Shown one piece after another: positions 57,250 through 64,000 of a stretch of DNA of 64,000 nucleotides (position 1 is the first letter of the stretch; each line of letters starts with the position of its first letter). Both the position numbers and the translations under genes were made by a program. The notes below the pieces were generated by a model. That model was not told the DNA's origin. It did no database searches and was given only the letters and a program-made list of their open reading frames with translations. The DNA comes from Komagataella phaffii GS115 (lineage: Eukaryota; Ascomycota; Pichiomycetes; Pichiales; Pichiaceae): contig NC_012964.1 in the NCBI RefSeq assembly GCF_000027005.1, forward strand, positions 124,001-188,000. The letters are read 5' to 3'.

Positions 57250-59130
57250 ATGTCTGTCGATACCAAGGAAGTTCAAGAATCCCTTGATCAACTTAACATT
57301 TCAGAATCACCAGCTACTGCTGTGACTGAAGAGACTCCAGCTACCTCTACCGAGGCCGCTGAAGAGTCCAACGAGTCATCGACTCAAGCTTCCGAGACCT
57401 TGGCTTCATTGTATGTTGGTGAGCTGGACCCTACCGTTACTGAGAGTGACTTGTATGAGTTCTTCTCTCCAATCGGTAGTGTTAATTCCATCCGTGTGTG
57501 TCGTGATGCAGTCACCAAGCGTTCGTTGGGTTATGGATACGTTAACTTTCACAGCCAAGCTGCCGGCGAGCGTGCCTTGGAGGAGCTGAACTACGCTGAG
57601 ATCAAAGGTGTCCGTTGTAGATTGATGTGGTCTCAACGTGACCCTTCCTTGCGTCGTAGTGGTTCCGGTAACATCTTCATCAAGAACTTAGACCCTGCTA
57701 TTGAGAACAAGACTTTGCACGATACTTTCTCCTCTTTTGGAAAAGTTTTGTCCTGTAAGGTTGCCACTGATGAGAATGGAAACTCAAAGGGATTCGGATT
57801 CGTTCATTACGAAAGCGATGAAGCAGCTCAAGCTGCCATTGAGAACATCAACGGTATGCTGTTGAATGGTCGTGAAATCTACGTTGGACCTCACTTGGCC
57901 AAGAAGGACCGTGAATCTAGATTCCAGGAGATGATCAAGAACTACACCAATGTCTTCGTCAAGAACTTTGACACTGAGTCCACTGAGGATGAACTGAGAG
58001 AGCTGTTTGAGTCATACGGTCCAATCACTTCGATCCACTTGCAAGTTGATTCTGAGGGTCACAACAAGGGTTTTGGTTTCGTCAACTTTGCTGAACACGA
58101 CGATGCTGTTAAGGCCGTTGAAGCCTTGAACGACAAGGAGTACAAGGGCAAGCCATTGTACGTTGGACGTGCTCAGAAGAAAAACGAGAGAGTCCACGAA
58201 CTTACCAAGAAGTACGAGGCTGATCGTCTTGAAAAATTGCAAAAGTATCAATCAGTTAACTTGTTCATCAAGAACTTGGATGAGTCCATTGATGATGCCC
58301 GTCTTGAGGAAGAGTTCAAACCATTTGGAACCATCACCTCTGCCAAGGTCATGTTGGACGAAAATGGAAAATCTAGAGGTTTCGGTTTCGTTTGTCTCTC
58401 TACTCCAGAGGAAGCCACTAAGGCTATCAGTGAGATGAACCAACGTATGGTTGCCAACAAGCCATTATACGTTGCTTTGGCTCAACCAAAAGCCATCAGA
58501 CGCTCTCAATTGGCTCAGCAGATCCAAGCTAGAAACCAAATGAGAATGCAACAACAAGCTGGTCCAGGTATACCAAACCAGTTCGTTCAACCTATCTTTT
58601 ACGGGCAACAGCCAGGTATGTTGCCACCAGGTGCTAGAGTCCCACCAATGGGTAACCAGATTCCTCAATTTGCTGGTATGCCAAGACCAGGCCCATTTCC
58701 CCAAGGCCAATTCCCTAGAATGGCTCCTAACGGTCAGCCAATGCCTGTGTATGGCCAACCTGTATTCAACGGTAACGGTCCTCAGCAGCGTGGCTACTAC
58801 CCAAACAACAGACAGAACAAGAACAGGAATCAAAAGGAGGAAGGAAACTCTTTGGCTGCAATCTTGCCTCAGTTGCCATTAGAGCAACAAAAGAGAGTAC
58901 TGGGTGAGGAGCTTTATCCAAAGGTTGTTGCTACTAACAAGACCCAAGATCCAGAAGCTGCAGGTAAAATCACTGGTATGATCTTGGATTTGGACAACCA
59001 AGAAATTTTGCAACTGTTGGAAGATGAAGAACTTTTCAACACTCATTTCAACGAAGCTCTCCAAGCTTACGAGGAGTACAAGAGTAAGACTGTTGAACAG
59101 CAACAGCAAGCGGATGCACAAGCAAACTAG
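57250..59130 (+). CDS. PAB1: Poly(A)-binding protein Pab1
   Basis: Main cytoplasmic poly(A)-binding protein, which links the mRNA tail to eIF4G and to deadenylases. It is 626 residues (S. cerevisiae 577). Four RRM domains span about 50-435: [60 protein letters not shown] and [20 protein letters not shown], each with a matching RNP1 of the type GFGFV or GYGYV. A Pro/Gln/Met/Gly-rich linker follows (about 445-530). The C-terminal MLLE domain (about 535-610) contains [23 protein letters not shown] and [21 protein letters not shown], the peptide-binding pocket for PAM2 motifs. It ends in a Gln-rich tail. No intron is seen. Confidence 0.98.
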   Translation: MSVDTKEVQESLDQLNISESPATAVTEETPATSTEAAEESNESSTQASETLASLYVGELDPTVTESDLYEFFSPIGSVNSIRVCRDAVTKRSLGYGYVNFHSQAAGERALEELNYAEIKGVRCRLMWSQRDPSLRRSGSGNIFIKNLDPAIENKTLHDTFSSFGKVLSCKVATDENGNSKGFGFVHYESDEAAQAAIENINGMLLNGREIYVGPHLAKKDRESRFQEMIKNYTNVFVKNFDTESTEDELRELFESYGPITSIHLQVDSEGHNKGFGFVNFAEHDDAVKAVEALNDKEYKGKPLYVGRAQKKNERVHELTKKYEADRLEKLQKYQSVNLFIKNLDESIDDARLEEEFKPFGTITSAKVMLDENGKSRGFGFVCLSTPEEATKAISEMNQRMVANKPLYVALAQPKAIRRSQLAQQIQARNQMRMQQQAGPGIPNQFVQPIFYGQQPGMLPPGARVPPMGNQIPQFAGMPRPGPFPQGQFPRMAPNGQPMPVYGQPVFNGNGPQQRGYYPNNRQNKNRNQKEEGNSLAAILPQLPLEQQKRVLGEELYPKVVATNKTQDPEAAGKITGMILDLDNQEILQLLEDEELFNTHFNEALQAYEEYKSKTVEQQQQADAQAN

Positions 59131-59903
59131 ATTTTTAGGGAGTTAACTTAACATCTACTGTTTGACGCATAAATATGATGATACAAATTGCTAGATGTTA
59201 CGATGTGTTGTGTGGTGATGCTACTTGGGACGTGCAGTAGCATTTAATTGTTCACTTTTCTATAATTGTATATTGTGTTTAGTTCAATCAAGAATGAAAA
59301 AGTCAAGGTACGAGTTGTACCAAAGGTTGAAGGTTCCCTCGAAAGCATAGAGTTCCTCTAACGTTGCTAAATGGGAACTGCCGTTTAGTTAGGGTTGATT
59401 TGCATATTCAACCTCAAAGCCAAATGTTCCCTATAGCCCAATTGTTTTTGGACGTACCAATTCTTACGGTGACCATTCCCGTACAACCTTGAACTAATTG
59501 AGAGGATCAATGGAAACTGATAAACCAATGGCTCAGCTTTCAGTGCAGGAATTCTGTACTTGAAACTTTTGACCTTCGTTTGAGGTTTGGAAGATGCAAG
59601 TGAAATGTAGAAAGGGCAGTTAGACAATACACTGTCAATTGTGGTTACGATAAGCGAGTTAACATGAGCAGCTAGTAATTGCAGAATTAACACTTGCTCA
59701 AACAATGATCCGTCTTGAAATAACATGCAGATCACCCTTCTACATATGGAATTAACCAATTGGAACACGCTTAAAGTTGTAGAAACAACGAGTCCTGTTT
59801 ACATTACTGGTTTTCACCTGCTTCCGATTGACGTAAGCTTGAAAATAAATCACAAATTACGAAATCTGGTTTCGCTGGTCCACCTTTCCTATATATCCAA
59901 TAA
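59131..59903. other. PAB1-NYV1 intergenic region
   Basis: 773 bases between two plus-strand genes. It holds one orphan minus-strand frame (listed separately) and a TTAGGGTT at 59389-59396. T-rich and GT-rich sequence follows the PAB1 stop (59150-59290), presumably its 3' end. A TATA-like ATATATCC stretch (59891-59898) lies just before the NYV1 start. Confidence 0.4.
59385..59726 (-). CDS. Possible small protein, 113 residues, unrecognised
   Basis: An ATG-started frame that does not overlap any other gene. The product is basic and hydrophobic in its first half (SLFEQVLILQLLAAHVNSLIVTTIDSVL) and ends with RLYGNGHRKNWYVQKQLGYREHL. I do not recognise it. The frame is open a further 14 codons upstream to a GTG, so a first exon could exist, but I found no good splice sites. 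A chance frame of this length in such a gap is not excluded. Confidence 0.35.
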   Translation of the reverse strand: MLFQDGSLFEQVLILQLLAAHVNSLIVTTIDSVLSNCPFYISLASSKPQTKVKSFKYRIPALKAEPLVYQFPLILSISSRLYGNGHRKNWYVQKQLGYREHLALRLNMQINPN

Positions 59904-60891
59904 ATGCCGCCCAAAGAGGATGTAATGAAGCAATGTAAGTACCTGTTGGAACCTTGATCCCCATTCAGCTCATCCTAACGCATTCCAAGTGATATATGTT
60001 ACCTTGACGTCCAACTCTACCACATTGTACACATATGATAATGCTCCACTTATTAATAAACTCCAGGTGAACTGCACTGAACTGATCTCTCAGGAGCTGG
60101 GACTCATTAATTCCATGAGTGACTTCAAAGACGAGAGCGGATCGATAATCATAAACAATCGGAAACCAGTCTTGGTGAACGGTGAATACGTGAATCTGGT
60201 CATGTATTATGTCAAGGGATCATTATCTAACAGCGACCTAATTACAGTTGTCGCCGTTGTATCTGATCATGTGCTTAAAGAATTTGTACTGCAAACATTG
60301 TGGAAGATTCTGGTGGAGTTCAGAAAGTTCAGGGAAGTTTCTGTTGGTGAGGAACAAACACAGAAAGGACCTGAGAATGGGAAAGTAGCAAAGGTGGGAA
60401 ACGTTGCGTATTCTCCCTCTCAATCGTCTCCTTCATCTCCGATCTCTTTGCATACCTCATTAAACTTTTCAGCTAGCGGTCAGGATAGCTCTTCGGTATT
60501 GTCTTTTAAGAAAATCATGACATCCATAATTAAGAAGGAAGAGAGCAAATACCTCCACTACGGCGCCACTTACGATGCTACATTCGATGAAATTGAACAG
60601 GTAAGAAATATTATGAACAAAAATATTGAAAGGACAATAAATAGGGGCGAGAGAATCAACTTGCTCGTATCAAAGACCAGTAAATTGACAAACAGTAGTA
60701 ACTCGTTTAGACGAAGAACTGTTGCTTTAAAGAGAAAGATGTGGTGGAGTAATGTTAAATTTATCATCCTGGTAGGGATATTGGTTGTAGTGATGTTATA
60801 TTTTTTGATTGGTATTGAGTGTGGAATGCCATGGTATCAAAATTGCTTGCACCCTAGTAAGCCCGAACAACCGCATCAAAGCAGTATATAA
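59904..60891 (+). CDS. NYV1: Vacuolar R-SNARE Nyv1 (VAMP7-like), spliced
   Basis: Longin-type R-SNARE for vacuole fusion. Exon 1 is 59904-59934 (coding MPPKEDVMKQ plus one base), the intron is 59935-59989 and exon 2 is 59990-60891, giving 310 residues. Without the intron the frame has no ATG before the longin domain. The longin domain covers about residues 11-120. A Ser-rich linker follows, then the SNARE motif (about 208-270): EIEQVRNIMNKNIERTINRGERINLLVSKTSKL, with the central arginine in NRGER. FRRRTVALKRKMWW leads into one membrane anchor (FIILVGILVVVMLYFLIG). Unlike most SNAREs, a hydrophilic lumenal end of about 27 residues follows the anchor. It is longer than S. cerevisiae Nyv1 (253), so a Vamp7 name would also be fair. 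The stop is 3 bases from the DPB4 stop. Confidence 0.85.
59935..59989 (+). other. NYV1 intron
   Basis: 55 bases: donor GTAAGT, branch point TCCTAAC (59973-59979), acceptor CCAAG (AAG rather than the commoner YAG). The join T+TG gives Leu and keeps the frame into IYVTLTSNSTT. Confidence 0.8.
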
Positions 60892-60894
60892 TAA

Positions 60895-61686
60895 CTATTG
60901 TTCATCTTCTTCGTGAAGGCTTCCCTCCGCATTGGTCTCTGAATGTTCTTCCACGCCATTTAGGGGATCTCTATCAATTGTATCTATTACGTCGGGCGCT
61001 TCGGGCACTTCTTCATCTGAGCTTTCAACCAGGTTGTAAACCTCTTCACTGGCCTCTTCGGTAGCATCTTCAGTGGCTTCATCGTCATCTGCAACTTCTT
61101 CTGCGGTAGGTTCTTGAGACGCATGGACAGAAGATGCATCCACTGCGCCTTCTACAATTTTCAATTTTTTGTTTGCTTCGTACTTTTCATCGTCGCCTTC
61201 TTCCTCCACCTCTTGATCCTTATCCTTTTCATTCTTTAATTTCTTTGCTTCTTTCCTCTGATTAAACGATATCAACTCTTCTTGAACAGTAGGAATGAGA
61301 GCACTGAACTCAGTATTTTCAAGAGCCTTGAGTATATCTTGCACGTTGACTGTTTTACGGTTTTGGTCCTTACTGACTTCTCTGGCATGATGGTAAAGGT
61401 AAGATACAAACACAACTGCTGATCTTTGCACTGCAGTGAGTCCATCTTTGGAAAGAATCATATTGCTCTCATTCTCATCCCCCTGAAGGACAGATTTTGC
61501 GAGCTTGCCGATTGTAGCTTTGGGAAATAATAAGTTCTAATTCTTAGTTAGTAAAAGCCAGATTTGGTGAGAAGGGACTCAACTTACCTCAATCGATATA
61601 TTTTCAGACTCCTTATCTTGTTTTGCTGCCGGCCCTTTAGGAGTAAAGGAGCCATCAGAGGTTTTCTTCCATCCCTTGGCTGGCAT
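60895..61686 (-). CDS. DPB4: DNA polymerase epsilon / chromatin subunit Dpb4, spliced
   Basis: Histone-fold subunit shared by DNA polymerase epsilon and the ISW2/CHRAC-type remodeller. Exon 1 is 61686-61588 (33 codons), the intron is 61587-61537 and exon 2 is 61536-60895; the product has 246 residues. Exon 1 begins MPAKGWKKTSDGSF, like the S. cerevisiae start MPPKGWRKD. The join runs ENISIE-NLLFPKATIGKLAKSVLQ, matching the yeast helix 1. SNMILSKDGLTAVQRSAVVFVSYLYHHARE and TVNVQDILKALENTEFSALI complete the histone fold. The C-terminal half is very acidic, as in other Dpb4 proteins. It is divergent from PPX1; ACGCGC (61741-61746) lies in their shared promoter. Confidence 0.93.
61537..61587 (-). 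other. DPB4 intron
   Basis: 51 bases on the minus strand: donor GTAAGT (61587-61582), branch point TACTAAC (61553-61547), acceptor AATTAG. Removal restores the conserved first helix of the histone fold in phase 0. Confidence 0.93.
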
Positions 61687-61844
61687 TTTCTTTTTAGTTT
61701 CAGATGTGAGGCCAGTTACGAGGAATAAAATGATAACCTAACGCGCCTGGCAGTGGAAAACAGAGTATAGATGGGTGGATTCCATCACAGTTGCGCGACC
61801 AGTCTTGAAAGATCCCATTTACCTCTTGTGAGATTTTACCCTTC

Positions 61845-62891
61845 ATGTCCAAGATCTCCAAGTTTCTAGACCTTATCAAAAGGCAGGCCTTAAATGAGGT
61901 GGTACTGGTTTGCGGAAACCAATCGGCAGACTTGGATTCCATCGCTTCCAGCATCTCATACGCATACTTCCATTACCAGAAATACAGGTTCACCAAGGGT
62001 CTGGTGATTCCTTTACTTAACATTCCAGAGAAAGATCTGGCATTGAGGAAAGACGCAGAGTTTGTTTTGACCCAGAATGGCATCAAGAGAAGTCAACTCT
62101 GGTTCACCGATGATCTCTCAAAGTTTGATCAATTCAAACTCATCATGGTTGATCATAACGTTCCCCAAGGAGAGGTAGCTAAGAGCAGGCTCACTCATGT
62201 GGTTGGCATAATTGATCATCACCAAGACGAGCAAAAGTATCTAGATAGCGCTCCTCGCGTAATAGAAGAGTGTGGAAGCTGTTCTAGCTTGGTTCTTAAC
62301 TACTGGTACGATTTAATTGGAGAGGATGTGGGGGAATGCGCAACGCTATTGGCTTCAGCTATAATGATTGATACCACTAATTTCACTCAGAGGGTAAAGT
62401 CGCACGATGAGAAGGCGTTAGAGACAATAAAAATGTTGGGAATATACAATGTTTCTGCATTCACCACTAATTTTGAAAAGATTCAGGAGAGTAAATCGGA
62501 TCTAGAAGGTTTGAGCATGAATGATATACTTCGAAAAGACTACAAACAATTTGTCTTTGATGGAAATACAGTAGGTGTTAGCTCAATTGTGAAACCCTTT
62601 TCTTGGTTGGATAAGCATTTTGATATAGACAAGGAGACCAAGTCTTTTGGGGAGGAACATAAGTTGGATCTATTGGTGTTAATGACTGCGTATACTACAA
62701 ACGATCAGTTTAAAAGGGAAATTTCATTTCATGATGTATTGAAAGATTTAAGTGAAAGATGCATCAAGGGAATGAAAGACAAACTAGATCTCAACCGCAT
62801 TTCAGGGAATAGGTTTACTCAGAATAATATAAAGGCCAGCAGAAAACAGGTGGTTCCATACTTGGAGCAGACTTTAACTAATACTGATTAG
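61845..62891 (+). CDS. PPX1: Cytosolic exopolyphosphatase Ppx1 (DHH family)
   Basis: Processively removes phosphate from inorganic polyphosphate chains. It is 348 residues (S. cerevisiae 397). DHH-family metal motifs are visible: CGNQSADLDSIASSISYA (motif I with D-x-D) near residues 23-40, IMVDHNVPQ near 102-110 and GIIDHHQDE near 125-133. MIDTTNF (motif IV) lies near 185. The C-terminal DHHA2-type domain contains NDILRKDYKQFVFDG and GVSSIVKPFSWL. It starts at the first ATG after the divergent DPB4 promoter (158 bases). Confidence 0.93.
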   Translation: MSKISKFLDLIKRQALNEVVLVCGNQSADLDSIASSISYAYFHYQKYRFTKGLVIPLLNIPEKDLALRKDAEFVLTQNGIKRSQLWFTDDLSKFDQFKLIMVDHNVPQGEVAKSRLTHVVGIIDHHQDEQKYLDSAPRVIEECGSCSSLVLNYWYDLIGEDVGECATLLASAIMIDTTNFTQRVKSHDEKALETIKMLGIYNVSAFTTNFEKIQESKSDLEGLSMNDILRKDYKQFVFDGNTVGVSSIVKPFSWLDKHFDIDKETKSFGEEHKLDLLVLMTAYTTNDQFKREISFHDVLKDLSERCIKGMKDKLDLNRISGNRFTQNNIKASRKQVVPYLEQTLTNTD

Positions 62892-63100
62892 ATATTAATA
62901 TTACTAAGAGCTTCTAATAAGTACCGTGTGTTCTGAACGCAAGAGAAGTGCGTATCCTTTAATTTCTTTCTTGCAAGTATACTTTTCCAGTATTCTAAGT
63001 GTCGTTTAATTTTGGGTTCAATTGATCGTGGTATCATACAAGTTAAATCCTCAGCTCTGCTGGTGTGTCCTCCATTGAATATCATGATTCGTTTTCTTCT

Positions 63101-64000
63101 CTACAAAATTGGATCCATGATGCTTCTTCCTTCTGTGGTGACTTTCTTTGCCCATTGCCTTGCAAGAATGCTCACCTTCATGAACTTCTTTGATGCATAT
63201 TTTTTGAAAAATTCTTCATGAATGATGGGAGATACCAAATAATCAATTAGCATCTCACAAGTTTCTTTCAAATGGGCTTCAGTATAGCCTCCGGAATAAT
63301 GTATTAGGTTACCGTTCCACTCATATCTCCCTAACATTTTGCGAGCAACGTACATCGAAGCTGCTGCGCACAGGGATGGTAGTACACCTAAAAACTTGTG
63401 ATCAATAATGGTTATTTCCAACAGATACTTTCCTATTGTCCTTGACTGAACGTCGTAGTCATCTGCCTTGGAGATTCTTCTCAGAAAATTCATTGCTCCG
63501 GGGTAGTTTATATTGAAATCCAATATCTCCAAAATGAATTTCTCAGCGTCCAAGATCTCTTCCTCGGAAAACCCACTATCTTGGGCGTAATATTTTATAG
63601 ACGGAGAATAGACCTCCTCGTACTTTGCTGATATGAAAATGCAACCAGTTGCCAGCAATTGAAGTTTATTTATTTGAACGGGTTCTTTGGACAAAAAGCG
63701 ATCCATGATATTAATTGAGAGATACAGAGTCTCCGGCAACAGACGAAACTTTAACTGAACTTCGACCAGCCAATCTACCAGAATGGATCTCATTTTGGGT
63801 TTGAATGATTTTTGCCATTGCAGGTAGTTGGGGTCTGGTAACGTCTCCTTCTCTAATCGATGCAAATACTCGAAGATTTCACCAACATACTCGCTGACCA
63901 TCAAAGGATCATCCGAATCATCAGCATCCAGGTCGTCCCAAGAATAGTCTACCTTGGCTTTTTTGTTCGTTACCTGGGGCACGTCCGTAATGGTAGCAGA
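63101..64000 (-). CDS. CLB2: B-type mitotic cyclin, Clb2-like, 5' end missing
   Basis: Cyclin that activates Cdk1 for mitosis. The frame runs off the window end, leaving 299 residues; the N-terminal destruction box region is not visible. DDPLMVSEYVGEIFEYLHRLE and the cyclin-box core MRSILVDWLVEVQLKFRLLPETLYLSINIMDRFLS are clear. FISAKYEEVYSPSIKYYAQDSGFS and YPGAMNFLRRISKADDYDVQSRTIGKYLLEI follow, then the C-terminal cyclin fold ending WNGNLIHYSGGYTEAHL. This is close to S. cerevisiae Clb1/Clb2 rather than Clb5/6. Clb1 versus Clb2 is not separable here. Confidence 0.88.
   Translation of the reverse strand, partial: SATITDVPQVTNKKAKVDYSWDDLDADDSDDPLMVSEYVGEIFEYLHRLEKETLPDPNYLQWQKSFKPKMRSILVDWLVEVQLKFRLLPETLYLSINIMDRFLSKEPVQINKLQLLATGCIFISAKYEEVYSPSIKYYAQDSGFSEEEILDAEKFILEILDFNINYPGAMNFLRRISKADDYDVQSRTIGKYLLEITIIDHKFLGVLPSLCAAASMYVARKMLGRYEWNGNLIHYSGGYTEAHLKETCEMLIDYLVSPIIHEEFFKKYASKKFMKVSILARQWAKKVTTEGRSIMDPIL

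Noticed and set aside
59931..59991. NYV1 start at the GTG at 59989
   Set aside because: It is not an ATG; a 55-base intron with good signals connects an upstream ATG exon in frame.
1..64000. CRISPR arrays, transposons, LTRs, rRNA or a new multi-gene defence-type system
   Set aside because: I looked for repeated units, terminal repeats, reverse-transcriptase or transposase motifs and clustered unknown genes; none is present. The genes are conserved eukaryotic housekeeping genes.

Overview
This is ordinary nuclear chromosomal DNA of a budding yeast, most likely Komagataella (Pichia pastoris group). Almost every gene has a recognisable Saccharomyces cerevisiae counterpart. Introns are few, very short and close to the 5' end, with (T)ACTAAC-like branch points. 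CTG codons fall at conserved leucines (for example in RPL30), so this is not a CTG-Ser yeast. Genes absent from S. cerevisiae (a GMPPA-type protein, a taspase-like hydrolase) and pre-duplication gene order point to a lineage that split off before the Saccharomyces whole-genome duplication. The species name is inference.

Layout. 1-13 kb: PUS4 (cut by the window edge), MID1, RFC3, POA1, YPK3, OLE1, RIM21, MSB3/4, SHR5, MDY2. This is a near-ancestral block whose members lie in two duplicated blocks (chromosomes XIV and XV) of S. cerevisiae. 13-21.5 kb: taspase-like hydrolase, GPR1-like glucose receptor, CCT7, MDV1, SPC34. 21.8-29.1 kb: SMC1, VPS38, LST7, KAE1. 29.3-30.5 kb: the divergent ribosomal-protein pair RPL24/RPL30, the latter with a complete autoregulatory kink-turn. 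31-39.5 kb: an SSS-family transporter, KGD1, TRM1, MIM2 and an unrecognised gene. 40.5-48.2 kb: PCL1, a GMPPA-type protein, MSH6 and an unrecognised Ser-rich protein with an 11-nt first exon. 49-59 kb: CHD1, RLI1, PAB1. 59.9-64 kb: NYV1, DPB4, PPX1 and a B-type cyclin cut by the window end.

Themes. DNA replication, repair and cell-cycle genes are frequent (RFC3, SMC1, MSH6, DPB4, PCL1, CLB2, SPC34), and several carry MCB-like CGCG elements upstream. Translation genes (RPL24, RPL30, RLI1, PAB1, KAE1, TRM1, PUS4, and the S6-kinase-like YPK3) are also well represented. Convergent genes are packed so tightly that stop codons overlap or abut in three places.

Four coding regions need splicing to be read correctly (RPL30, the Ser-rich gene, NYV1, DPB4); I rebuilt them from splice sites and reading frame. 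I found no mobile element, CRISPR array, rRNA or convincing tRNA gene, and nothing that looks like a new multi-gene system. The most distinctive items are the RPL30 regulatory RNA structure, the HomolD element in the RPL24/RPL30 promoter, the preserved and locally inverted ancestral gene order, and the micro-exon gene structures.
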